Source: JAAEPI01 sp965212145 (GTDB lineage Bacteria > Bacteroidota > Bacteroidia > Cytophagales > Cyclobacteriaceae). Taken from it: a stretch of DNA of 64,000 nucleotides. The stretch covers positions 930,001-994,000 of the forward strand of contig CBDBUY010000009.1 of NCBI GenBank assembly GCA_965212145.1. Direction: 5' to 3'. This document shows, one piece after another, positions 8,735-16,295 of the stretch; positions within the stretch are counted from its first letter, which is position 1, and each line of letters starts with the position of its first letter. The notes below the pieces were generated by a model that ran no database searches, was not told where the DNA came from, and saw only the letters and a list, made by a program, of their open reading frames with translations. The position numbers were made by a program, and so were the translations under genes.

Positions 8735-9187
8735 CTATAGTAAATTATCAATTTCGTAATCAATCAACAGGTCATCCAGATCTGTCTCATCCAATTCTAA
8801 GTTTTCTAAACCATCGCTTTCCCAGAGCGCATCGATTTCATCGGCACCAATTCCATTCACCAGATCATATTCTGAAATGTCATTGAGGTCTAGGTATTCC
8901 ATCAATTCTTCATCACTCACTTCTGCGAGCAATTGCTCAGCCGATGGGGCAGTAGAATTTTGAGGAAAGAAGACCATGACTAAAACTAAAATGGCAACAA
9001 AAGACCCTGCCAAGGCCAAACGGACTTGAGGAAGACTTACCCATCTTCGTTTTTCCTGCTGAGTCAGCTTGTCTTGTATATCGACCATCAATTGGTCGAA
9101 ATATCCCTCAGGGACCTCAAATGGAGTTTTTTTGCTTATGTCATCTAGTTTGATCTTTTTCATCTCGGTCCTTTGATTCGTTTTCAT
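8735..9187 (-). CDS. Single-pass anti-sigma-like membrane protein with an all-acidic periplasmic domain
   Basis: A 150-residue protein. A basic cytoplasmic part (1-54) contains TPFEVPEGYFDQLMVDI, a motif common in Bacteroidota proteins encoded next to ECF sigma factors. One transmembrane helix spans about 57-74. The remaining 75 or so residues should be periplasmic and contain many Asp and Glu and no Lys or Arg. It starts nine bases after the sigma-factor stop and ends two bases before the Spy-like gene. It most likely binds and restrains the sigma factor. It lacks a recognisable ZAS zinc motif, so the anti-sigma role rests on position and topology. Confidence 0.72.
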   Translation of the reverse strand: MKTNQRTEMKKIKLDDISKKTPFEVPEGYFDQLMVDIQDKLTQQEKRRWVSLPQVRLALAGSFVAILVLVMVFFPQNSTAPSAEQLLAEVSDEELMEYLDLNDISEYDLVNGIGADEIDALWESDGLENLELDETDLDDLLIDYEIDNLL

Positions 9188-9196
9188 TCGAAAGGT

Positions 9197-9736
9197 TTAA
9201 TCCTCGTTTAAGAATTCTTCAATTTTTTTTACTGCATGATGATAACTGGCTTTTAATGCTCCCTCACTAGTGCCAGTGACTTCCGATATTTCAGAGAATT
9301 TCAGTTCCTCAAAATATTTCATATTGAATACCAAACGTTGTTTGTCCGGCAGGGTCAAAATGGCCTTTTGTAGTTTCCTTTCTATCTCATCGCCTGATAA
9401 AGAACTGTCGTCATCAATTTTACCTGCCAATTCCCCAGCTACCTCGTGAATAGGAACCAGGTATTTGCGCTTCTTCTTCGCTAGGAAATTCAAGCACTCA
9501 TTTGTAGCAATTCTATAAATCCATGTAAACAGCTTAGCGTCCTCACGAAATGACCCAATGTTGTTCCACACTTTCACGAAAATGTCCTGTGTCAGGTCAT
9601 TGGCGTCATCGTGATCAATCACCATTTTTCTGACGTGCCAGTAAACTCGCTCCTGATATTCCTTGATCAGTAAGTTGAACCCGTAATGACGAGTTTCTTC
9701 CTCTCGGAGTTTTGATATAATAAAACGCTCTTCCAA
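9197..9736 (-). CDS. RNA polymerase ECF sigma factor (sigma-70 family)
   Basis: A 179-residue ECF sigma factor with only regions 2 and 4. Region 2 contains DDANDLTQDIFVKVWNNI and FTWIYRIATNECLN; region 4 contains LPDKQRLVFNMKYFEELKF and a helix-turn-helix TGTSEGALKASYHHAVKKI. It directs RNA polymerase to stress or envelope promoters. I use the TTG at 9736 as start; the frame continues upstream about 15 codons to a stop without an ATG. A near-consensus TAGTTTTA lies further upstream. The two following genes encode the likely membrane regulator and a Spy-like periplasmic protein, so the three form one signalling unit. Confidence 0.9.
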   Translation of the reverse strand: MEERFIISKLREEETRHYGFNLLIKEYQERVYWHVRKMVIDHDDANDLTQDIFVKVWNNIGSFREDAKLFTWIYRIATNECLNFLAKKKRKYLVPIHEVAGELAGKIDDDSSLSGDEIERKLQKAILTLPDKQRLVFNMKYFEELKFSEISEVTGTSEGALKASYHHAVKKIEEFLNED

Positions 9737-9851
9737 GCTCAGGTAGTTTGGCCTTAGACAGGCTAAATGCCTGATCGTTTAAAACTACCATGAAAAAAAA
9801 TGAACTTCTTATAATCGATGTTGTTACATTAGTTGACGAATCAGATAAATT

Positions 9852-10301
9852 ATGGGAATAGGAGAGGATATCCAACAAAAGGTATTCGAGTCAGAGTACT
9901 CCAAGGCGATTATCAATGTTTTCTTTACCAACTCTTGGTTGATGCAAAAGCATCAGGAGTTGTTCAAAACCCACAATTTGACAACTGCTCAGTTTAATGT
10001 TTTGAGAATATTAAGAGGGCAGTATCCTAACCCGGCCACTGTAAACCTGCTAATCGAGCGCATGATCGACAAGAGTTCGAATGCGTCAAGAATCGTAGAT
10101 AAGCTTGAAAATAAGAACTTGGTAATTCGAAAGCAGTGCTCCAAAGATCGCCGGGCTGTGGACGTTTTGATTTCTGAAAAAGGTCTTGATCTCTTAGCTA
10201 AGATCGATGAACAACTGGAAAAATTACAGGCTCAAATTAGGAATCTTGATGAGTCAGAATCAAAGGAATTAAACAAACTCCTTGACAAACTCAGATCATA
10301 A
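9852..10301 (+). CDS. MarR-family transcriptional regulator
   Basis: A 149-residue winged-helix regulator. The DNA-binding core includes LTTAQFNVLRILRG, LIERMIDKSSNASRIVDKLENKNLVIR and the beta wing CSKDRRAVDVLISEKG, which together match MarR. MarR proteins are dimeric repressors, often released by small phenolic ligands or oxidation. It is divergent from the ECF sigma gene with 115 bases between them and overlaps the convergent UspA gene end by six bases. The gene it controls is not evident. A Cys in the wing could be redox-active, but this is speculation. Confidence 0.88.
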   Translation: MGIGEDIQQKVFESEYSKAIINVFFTNSWLMQKHQELFKTHNLTTAQFNVLRILRGQYPNPATVNLLIERMIDKSSNASRIVDKLENKNLVIRKQCSKDRRAVDVLISEKGLDLLAKIDEQLEKLQAQIRNLDESESKELNKLLDKLRS

Positions 10302-11210
10302 TTCGTCGATAAAATCCATGAAGCCGGATTTTGCTCCTTTCTTCCGAACCATCAGCATGCTCGAGTCTGTTTCCATCTGAACAATCCTTTCAGCCTTGCT
10401 ACCTATGAACAGGGCAGAGGTTGAGGTTTGGCCTTTAGCTCCGATAATGATCAAATCCACGTTGAGTTCTTTCGCCTTGTCTCTAATATCCGAGACAAAC
10501 TCGTCATTGTCGTTGTGAGAATAAATCGGGACGATTTCTTTACCATCATTCTCCACTGTTTTAAAGAACGTCTTGTAATCTTTCTCAGCATTTTCCTTCA
10601 TCACTGCTGCAAACTCTTCGTAAGTCTTCCCGGTATAATGATACCCGGAAGGGACCGTGTAAATGTTCTGCGCGTATATGGTCACTTCATTAGAAACTAG
10701 CCTCGCAAAGTCAACGGCTTTTTCCAGAGCCATTTTTGAATGATCTGAAAAATCCACAGGAACCAATATCTTCTCTAATTGAAAATCGTGACCTTCGGCG
10801 ATGGTAAGGAAAGAGCAATTAGATCGGCGTGCCAGTCGACTTCTTAAAACCCCTGATCCGCCTTTTTTTCTACCAGCAACAATGAGGTCATAATCGCCCT
10901 TATTAGCATGACCAAGAATCGCTTTTGCTGGCTGGCCCTGAACGACTTTAATAACTACGTCTGCAGCTTCAGGCCAAATAAATTGCGTTTTAAGAGATTC
11001 TCGAATTTGTTCCTTTCGTTCGTCAAGTGCTTTTTCTACCAACTGAGGAAAAGTCTTTTTCATCTCATCCGGAATATTGAACTCCGGAATTACATTAATA
11101 AATGTGACCTCTCTGGGGTGTAGCTCACAAATCTTATTTGTGGCCTGAATGACGTCCTTGTCCATTTCGGACTGATCGAGACAAACCAATACTTTTTTAA
11201 ACCTTTCCAT
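10296..11210 (-). CDS. Tandem-domain universal stress protein
   Basis: A 304-residue protein with two Usp domains (about 1-140 and 145-295). The second carries an ATP-binding signature, GAKG followed by SALFIGSKAERIV, i.e. the G-x2-G-x9-G-S pattern. In the first domain the equivalent segment (GRKKGGSGVLRSRLARR) departs from that pattern and may not bind ATP. Usp proteins are cytoplasmic and rise under starvation or stress. A perfect TAnnTTTG element lies about 20 bases upstream of the ATG, overlapping the 3' end of the upstream aminotransferase gene, so it has its own promoter. Confidence 0.88.
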   Translation of the reverse strand: MERFKKVLVCLDQSEMDKDVIQATNKICELHPREVTFINVIPEFNIPDEMKKTFPQLVEKALDERKEQIRESLKTQFIWPEAADVVIKVVQGQPAKAILGHANKGDYDLIVAGRKKGGSGVLRSRLARRSNCSFLTIAEGHDFQLEKILVPVDFSDHSKMALEKAVDFARLVSNEVTIYAQNIYTVPSGYHYTGKTYEEFAAVMKENAEKDYKTFFKTVENDGKEIVPIYSHNDNDEFVSDIRDKAKELNVDLIIIGAKGQTSTSALFIGSKAERIVQMETDSSMLMVRKKGAKSGFMDFIDEL

Positions 11211-11229
11211 CTGTAAGTGAATCAGGGCG

Positions 11230-11237
11230 CAAATTTA
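11230..11237 (-). promoter_or_regulatory. TAnnTTTG promoter of the UspA gene
   Basis: Minus-strand TAAATTTG followed by CGCCC, 19 bases before the ATG at 11210. It overlaps the stop codon of the aminotransferase gene. Confidence 0.6.
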
Positions 11238-12281
11238 GCTGAACTTTTCCAGTGAATCACAGAGTTGCTCCACTTGTTCTTTAGAGTGGGCGGGGAAGTT
11301 TGCGATCCTAATGTGGGTTTCTTTTTGTTCTCGATATCCGGTCCCTATGACCATTCCTTTTTCACCAAAAAAATCAATGACTTTTTTACTTCCAACTTGA
11401 CTCTTAGCCACAGCAACTGTTTTAGATCGGTGTGCCTTATCGTCTACAGACAATTCGAAATTGGAATGATTCTGGAGGGTCTGATAAATCAATGCTGCCT
11501 TGTAGTTCGTTTCCGAGCGAATGGCCTTGACTCCTCGTCTATTCATGTCCTCTGCGATTTTACCAAGGAGATAAATGGCCAACATATTTGGAGTGCATGG
11601 ATTTTGATTTTTATCTGCCTGTGTGAGCAAATTAGGTAACGAATGATAAGACGGATGATTGACTTCTTTGGCTTTTTCAATTGCTCTTTCGTTGACAATC
11701 CAAACTGACAGACCTGGAGGCATTCCAAAACATTTCTGAACTGAAAAGTAAGCTGTGTCAACCAAAGAAAAGTCGACCTCTATGGCCGGTGATCCACTTA
11801 CAACATCCAATGCAATCAACGCATCAGGGTTTAGCTGCCGCATGTCCTGAAGGTTCTCCTGGGTGTGCATGTAACCCGCACTCGTTTCATTCATGGTCAA
11901 GGCAATGAGTTCTTGACCGACAGTAATTGGATGAAACGTTCCTTCGATGTGTGACATCTCGGCCGCTCTGCCGAATGCTTTCGAAACTTTGAAAAACTTT
12001 TCTCCAAAATCTCCACTCACAAAATGGTGAGAGCTTTTGGTAATGAGGTTTTGAGTAATCCTTTCCCAGCACTCGGTGGCCGAAGTGGCAAAAACAATGC
12101 GATAGCCATCAGGGAGATTCAGAAGTTCTGATAGTTGCTCTACTGAGGATTGGAATACTTCCTGAAAGCGTTTGCTTCGGTGCGAAATAGAACCTAGTTG
12201 CTCGTTTAGAGCACTTCGGAGGTGATCCTGGTACGTGAAGTAAATTTCAGTAGGACCGGGGGTGAAAAAGACTTTTTTCAT
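11235..12281 (-). CDS. Class V aminotransferase (SerC/AGXT-like)
   Basis: A 348-residue PLP enzyme of fold type I. It begins with FTPGPTEIY, has ISHRS near residue 32 and the PLP lysine Lys183 in SVQKCFGMPPG. These resemble phosphoserine aminotransferase and alanine-glyoxylate aminotransferase of class V. A SerC role in serine biosynthesis is possible, but no serA or serB lies next to it, so I leave the symbol empty. A perfect TAnnTTTG element is 17 bases before the ATG. Downstream, uspA has its own promoter. Confidence 0.8.
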   Translation of the reverse strand: MKKVFFTPGPTEIYFTYQDHLRSALNEQLGSISHRSKRFQEVFQSSVEQLSELLNLPDGYRIVFATSATECWERITQNLITKSSHHFVSGDFGEKFFKVSKAFGRAAEMSHIEGTFHPITVGQELIALTMNETSAGYMHTQENLQDMRQLNPDALIALDVVSGSPAIEVDFSLVDTAYFSVQKCFGMPPGLSVWIVNERAIEKAKEVNHPSYHSLPNLLTQADKNQNPCTPNMLAIYLLGKIAEDMNRRGVKAIRSETNYKAALIYQTLQNHSNFELSVDDKAHRSKTVAVAKSQVGSKKVIDFFGEKGMVIGTGYREQKETHIRIANFPAHSKEQVEQLCDSLEKFS

Positions 12282-12298
12282 TTGATTTTAAGAGATCG

Positions 12299-12306
12299 CA
12301 AAACTA
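12299..12306 (-). promoter_or_regulatory. TAnnTTTG promoter of the class V aminotransferase
   Basis: Minus-strand TAGTTTTG followed by CGATC, 17 bases before the ATG at 12281. It lies divergent to, and close to, the possible plus-strand promoter of the small RNA. Confidence 0.6.
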
Positions 12307-12322
12307 ACGTACCTTTAAATAA

Positions 12323-12550
12323 TCTGATCAGGATTAAGATTTTAAACCTGACACCAACTCATTAAACTGAGCTGGACTGACAGGTAAAACTGGACCTCAC
12401 CTTGTCACTACGCACAGGGCCTCATCTCCACGCGAGAAAGGATAACAGTGGATAGTTGAACTTGACCAGCGGCTTGAATCTTTTTTGATTTGAGGTTTAA
12501 AACCTCCCTGACAGAGACCTAAGGGCTTTCGTTCATCGAAAGCCTTTTTT
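12323..12550 (+). ncRNA. Candidate structured noncoding RNA (possibly 6S-like)
   Basis: No plus-strand reading frame lies here, yet a perfect intrinsic terminator closes the region on the plus strand and no plus-strand gene precedes it for 2 kb. Complementary arms frame an elongated fold. TTTTAAACCT (12340-12349) pairs with AGGTTTAAAA (12493-12502), GCTGG (12371-12375) with CCAGC (12466-12470), CCTTGT (12400-12405) with ACAGGG (12414-12419), and TCCAC (12427-12431) with GTGGA (12448-12452). A near-consensus promoter TACCTTTA at 12310-12317 would start the RNA near 12323, giving about 230 nt. Size and rod-like shape fit a 6S-type RNA, but I see no diagnostic motif. The 5' end is an estimate. 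Confidence 0.5.
12524..12550 (+). terminator. Intrinsic terminator of the candidate small RNA
   Basis: GGCTTTCG (12524-12531), loop TTCAT, CGAAAGCC (12537-12544), then six T. The T tract follows only on the plus strand, so it serves a plus-strand transcript although the flanking genes are both on the minus strand. Confidence 0.85.
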
Positions 12551-12878
12551 ATTCTTCCCACTCAACGGTGAAATTCTGGTATGAAGATTTCAGTTCGGAA
12601 AGGGCCTTGGTGTCATTTGTTTTTAAAGCAAGTTGGATTCCATTCTGAAAGACTTGATCTGCTTTTTCCATATCATTTTGCGCCCAATAAAAATGGGCTG
12701 CTTGATAGTAGGTTGGCAGGTAATCTGAGTGCTTCGTTAGCAGAGTTTCGAATAAGCTCACAGCCTCTTCTAAACTACCGTTTGCCATAAATTCCAAGGC
12801 AAGGGCGTACTTATTAAAGGGATCTTCTGGATTTTCTGAGATGAATTTCTGAAGCAGCTGAATTCGCTCTTTTCTCAC
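12549..12878 (-). CDS. Small TPR-type protein
   Basis: A 109-residue cytoplasmic protein made of two to three helical hairpins of TPR type (FNKYALALEFMANGSLEEAVSLFE, then LPTYYQAAHFYWAQ with MEKADQVFQNGI). No signal peptide is present. It probably mediates protein contacts; no specific role is evident. It overlaps the upstream exported-protein gene by four bases (ATGA), so the two are translated together. The convergent small-RNA terminator reaches into its last codon. Confidence 0.7.
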   Translation of the reverse strand: MRKERIQLLQKFISENPEDPFNKYALALEFMANGSLEEAVSLFETLLTKHSDYLPTYYQAAHFYWAQNDMEKADQVFQNGIQLALKTNDTKALSELKSSYQNFTVEWEE

Positions 12879-13255
12879 CAGCTATACATTTTCCATTGAT
12901 CATTGATCAATAGCATTGAAATCTTACCAATTGGATTGCTTTCCGACTCAAGTGCTGTGATGTCAGAGATAAACCACGAACCAACTTTGTTGTCTACAAA
13001 ATCCATCTGAGTCAATTCCTGTGGTCCACTGAATTTATCCTTCAATTCTTGCCATTTACTCGGGTCTTCAGACAAAGAAGCGAACATACCTTCTTTATCC
13101 GCACGATCTTCCACCCAGCACTCCTTAAACATTGAAAGATCTTCGGTTTGAATAGAAATCAATAATGTTCTGAAAGTATCCTCCGGCGTACTATAGTCTT
13201 GAGAATAAGATAGTAATGTACCTAGGAGAAGAAAAAATGCCAAGTAAAGTCTCAT
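12875..13255 (-). CDS. Exported small protein of unknown function (NTF2-like fold possible)
   Basis: A 126-residue protein with a clear signal peptide (MRLYLAFFLLLGTLLSYSQ). The mature part opens with TPEDTFRTLLISIQTEDLSMFKECW and ends with KISMLLINDQWKMYSW. This 'small helix, then curved sheet' layout recalls DUF4878/NTF2-like domains. I do not recognise a specific family and the function is unknown. It is the first gene of a pair with the TPR gene, driven by a perfect TAnnTTTG element 19 bases upstream. Confidence 0.65.
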   Translation of the reverse strand: MRLYLAFFLLLGTLLSYSQDYSTPEDTFRTLLISIQTEDLSMFKECWVEDRADKEGMFASLSEDPSKWQELKDKFSGPQELTQMDFVDNKVGSWFISDITALESESNPIGKISMLLINDQWKMYSW

Positions 13256-13274
13256 ACCAATGTTGCTGCTGCAG

Positions 13275-13282
13275 CAAAGTTA
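13275..13282 (-). promoter_or_regulatory. TAnnTTTG promoter of the exported protein-TPR pair
   Basis: Minus-strand TAACTTTG followed by CTGCA, 19 bases before the ATG at 13255. Confidence 0.6.
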
Positions 13283-13299
13283 GGATGTTGACTGGAGAA

Positions 13300-14553
13300 T
13301 CACGAGGATCCAGTATCCTCTCTTTCGACTAATTCGTGATGCAATTCATCCCAGAGCATCATGAAAATCACGAACTCATTGTTAGCACTAAGCTTTTCTC
13401 TAATCAAAAGATCGAAGACTATTTTTTGCATATCGGTGAGTTTCTTTCTTAGCTGGTCAGGGTTAATTTGGTTAATGTCTTCCTTAATCTCAAGCAATGC
13501 ATGGTAGTACTCATCCATTCTGTCCTTCTTCCGTTGCTGGATCGTGGCTTTCAAACTGGCGATCAAACCGAATAAAAGAATGAAAGCAGAGAGTACAAAT
13601 CCCATTACTTCGGCATAACGCTCTACAAACGTGGGCTTATCCCGATTTAGATAGTCTATTGTCCCATCGTGAAATGGGAAGCTTAGGTTTATATCCTGAT
13701 GATTGACTTCAAATGTGTAGCTGTTTGATGATTCAAAAATGGGCACAATGTGGTGGTGGTGGATGGTTTCGATGAGATCATAGACCACCTTACTCTTGAG
13801 GTCTGCCTTGGTAACCAGCAGTTCGTGCACTGCCAGAGTGAACACGGGCTTATCGAGCGTAATCCCAAAGGCATATCGAGATAAGATATACGGAGTGGTT
13901 TTTTTATAATCCTTGCAGAATCCTTCAATAAATGATCCTTGCCCCACATTCTCATCATGATCAAGGGAATATAGATATGCTTCTTTATTGAAAAGAAGCT
14001 GTCCAAGCTCGTAATTTTCCCTTGCGGAGAAAAACAGAAGAATACTGGTCTTTTCCATATCCTCTTTTAATCTAAAATGGTTCTCAAGTCGGTAATTTAG
14101 AGTTGAATCTCCGGTGAAATTTGGAATCATTCTTCTGTAAAAATCAAGTTCGTCAACTTCTTTGGTGAGGATCAAGTAGTCTCCATTTCGAATCAATGAA
14201 TCTATTTCCTTTTGCTCGAGCTGATGTTTCGACAGAACAACTAATACTTCATGAAAGAAGGGGATAATTGTCCGGATGTTTCGTTTGGACTTATGGTAAT
14301 CAAGTGTATTGTCGACCGTGGTGACGTCAAATTCTCCTGCAAGCATTTGATCTATCGCTCCAACTTCAGTTATCGAATCCTTAGTGATTACATCAATTTT
14401 GAATCTGGAGTGAGAATTAATATCATCCACGATTTTCTGCATGGCAACTTCATCCTCAATAGGGACCATCAGTTTAAACTCGTAATTCGTATTACAACTT
14501 GATAGAAGCCATATACAGCAAGTAAGTAGAAGGAATCCTGAAAAATGTCTCAT
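13300..14553 (-). CDS. TAXI/TRAP-type binding lipoprotein with transmembrane helix and cytoplasmic tail
   Basis: A 417-residue protein starting at the ATG at 14553; an upstream TTG would add 11 residues before the signal. A lipobox LLSSC places the lipidated Cys at residue 20. Residues 25-310 resemble TAXI-family solute-binding proteins: a mature start YEFKLMVPIE, a GEFDVTTVDNT-like strand and the final SFPFHDGTIDYLNRD motif. A transmembrane helix (about 315-334) is followed by a charged, helical cytoplasmic tail of about 80 residues. No TRAP permease is adjacent. The double anchoring suggests a membrane-tethered ligand sensor instead of a free transport component. That is inference. Confidence 0.65.
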   Translation of the reverse strand: MRHFSGFLLLTCCIWLLSSCNTNYEFKLMVPIEDEVAMQKIVDDINSHSRFKIDVITKDSITEVGAIDQMLAGEFDVTTVDNTLDYHKSKRNIRTIIPFFHEVLVVLSKHQLEQKEIDSLIRNGDYLILTKEVDELDFYRRMIPNFTGDSTLNYRLENHFRLKEDMEKTSILLFFSARENYELGQLLFNKEAYLYSLDHDENVGQGSFIEGFCKDYKKTTPYILSRYAFGITLDKPVFTLAVHELLVTKADLKSKVVYDLIETIHHHHIVPIFESSNSYTFEVNHQDINLSFPFHDGTIDYLNRDKPTFVERYAEVMGFVLSAFILLFGLIASLKATIQQRKKDRMDEYYHALLEIKEDINQINPDQLRKKLTDMQKIVFDLLIREKLSANNEFVIFMMLWDELHHELVEREDTGSS

Positions 14554-14599
14554 AATTAGCGGTTGGTTATTTAAATATAACCCCAACCACCCAATTATT

Positions 14600-14893
14600 C
14601 TAGGTTCCTAAAAAGACGCTGAAAATACTGTCTCTATTGAAATCGACTGTCCAGAAAAATAGAATAGCAAAAAGCACGGTGAAAATGACATTCCCCACGG
14701 CCAACAACCTTTTGAATTTCGTTTTATCAGTCAATGTTCCTTGATAAGTGAGGCCTGCTTGAATCAAAAACACAAGGCAGCCGACCAATATGACAATCCG
14801 TTCCAGTGTGGTATCGGATCCATGGACGTGATGCATCCTTAGAAACATGAATACTGTGATCAACGAGAAGAGTATGCTGGTGAATGTGTACAT
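14600..14893 (-). CDS. Small membrane protein, three helices
   Basis: A 97-residue protein with three hydrophobic helices (about 2-20, 32-50, 65-83) and short polar loops. I do not recognise the family. It lies 46 bases upstream of the TAXI-like lipoprotein on the same strand and could be in the same transcript. Function is unknown. Confidence 0.6.
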   Translation of the reverse strand: MYTFTSILFSLITVFMFLRMHHVHGSDTTLERIVILVGCLVFLIQAGLTYQGTLTDKTKFKRLLAVGNVIFTVLFAILFFWTVDFNRDSIFSVFLGT

Positions 14894-15014
14894 GCAATTG
14901 CAAAATAGTCAAGCCTCCGACCATCTCAAAATCTTGACTTTTTCACAAAAAAACGACAAGGTGGAAACCTTCACGAAGCTTTGATGTCATTAGTGCAGAT
15001 TTTAAAATGAAAAA

Positions 15015-15755
15015 ATGAGACTACTTGCAATTATCACTTTATTATTCGTAGGAACTGCACTCATTGCCCAGGAGCCAGACTCAACTCAACTTCCTGTTGA
15101 AGTGCCGCAAATGGAAAACGATTCCTTAGCTGAAAATGACGGGACTACTCCCAAAATAATCTATTACCAGACCATTCCTGAAGATCGAGATCGTAAAAAA
15201 CGAAATGATATCAGAACGCTATCAGGTAACATGAGTCATAGTGGTGGATTTGGTGCTATTTCTTTTCGTAGTACTTCCTTCCGCGGGGAAACCATGGTTT
15301 TGGCTGGTTTAAGAGGCGGTTGGATTATAAACAGAACACTTGGCATTGGTTTAGAGGCTCATGGAATTATCCCGACTGCAAAATATGACGACATAGACTC
15401 GGAAGTCGATGTAGTGGCTTTGGGTGGTTATGGTGGCATGTTTTTGGAATTGATCTTTTTCTCCAATGAAGTGGTTCATTTGACTTTTCCTGTATCCGGT
15501 GGTGCTGGGTGGATGGGCTATAACGTAGATTTTGATGAAGATAACTTACCAATGCCCGGAGAGCCATTAATCGACGATGACATCTTCTGGTACGTCGAGC
15601 CTGGTGCTAGCGTAGAAGTTAATCTTAGCCGTAGTTTCAGGCTTTCGATGGGGGTCTCCAAGCGTTTTACACAAGACCTTGAATTAATCAATACAAGAGA
15701 AGACGCTTTCGGGAAAATGAATTACTTCGTGACGCTGAAGGTCGGTGGCTTTTAA
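15015..15755 (+). CDS. Outer-membrane beta-barrel protein, unknown function
   Basis: A 246-residue exported protein with a signal peptide ending at ALIAQEP. A short polar, acidic linker follows (about 20-65). The remainder alternates in hydrophobicity (GAISFRSTSFRGETMVLAG, then AHGII..., GGYGGMFLEL), typical of an 8-strand barrel, and ends FVTLKVGGF. It may be a small OmpA/OmpW-type or DUF-type barrel; I do not recognise the exact family. It overlaps the end of the convergent NlpC/P60 gene by four bases. Confidence 0.65.
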   Translation: MRLLAIITLLFVGTALIAQEPDSTQLPVEVPQMENDSLAENDGTTPKIIYYQTIPEDRDRKKRNDIRTLSGNMSHSGGFGAISFRSTSFRGETMVLAGLRGGWIINRTLGIGLEAHGIIPTAKYDDIDSEVDVVALGGYGGMFLELIFFSNEVVHLTFPVSGGAGWMGYNVDFDEDNLPMPGEPLIDDDIFWYVEPGASVEVNLSRSFRLSMGVSKRFTQDLELINTREDAFGKMNYFVTLKVGGF

Positions 15756-16225
15756 TAAACCCGTCTGAATCCTTTGACATTCTTTCGATAATAATCACTC
15801 AGTAGATCAGATTCGACTACTCCTCTCGAAGAAGAGGCATGAACGAATCTGATTCTGTCTTTTTCTACGATTGTGATTACCCCACTGTGCCACCATTTAG
15901 CACCTTTTTGTTTGAATTTGAAGAAGACCAGATCACCTGGACGGAGGCGATTCCAACCTATATTTTTCCCATGCTTGGATTGATCCTTTGCAGTTCTTGG
16001 CACCCGGATTCCGGCCATATTAAAACTTAGATGGATCAAACCAGAACAATCTATTCCGGATCTTGACATGCCTCCATATTTGTACGGAGTGCCGATATAG
16101 GATTTGACCGTAGAGAGTACAAGATGCAGCTGACGTTCTTTGTTTGATCTTCTGGATTGGGAAATTGATTCCTGAGTAAATCCTAGGAAGAGGACTGCTA
16201 TCGAAACGACCTTCAAAATCTTCAT
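15752..16225 (-). CDS. NlpC/P60 family cysteine peptidase (peptidoglycan endopeptidase)
   Basis: A 157-residue exported enzyme with an N-terminal signal (about 1-22) and one NlpC/P60 domain. The catalytic triad is visible: Cys60 in GIDCSGLIHLSF, His113 in WWHSGVI, and His129 in RFVHASSSRGV. GTPYKYGG at 45-52 is the family's opening motif. These enzymes cut bonds to diaminopimelate in cell-wall stem peptides, and this organism encodes DAP synthesis genes. Its length is that of a minimal Spr/NlpC enzyme. No lipobox or SH3 domain is seen. Confidence 0.88.
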   Translation of the reverse strand: MKILKVVSIAVLFLGFTQESISQSRRSNKERQLHLVLSTVKSYIGTPYKYGGMSRSGIDCSGLIHLSFNMAGIRVPRTAKDQSKHGKNIGWNRLRPGDLVFFKFKQKGAKWWHSGVITIVEKDRIRFVHASSSRGVVESDLLSDYYRKNVKGFRRVY

Positions 16226-16295
16226 TGTTGTAAATCTCTAAAATTCTCCGTGAACATTTAGGCTTGGTGATCTCTAGAACGAAGAAGTCTTTTGG

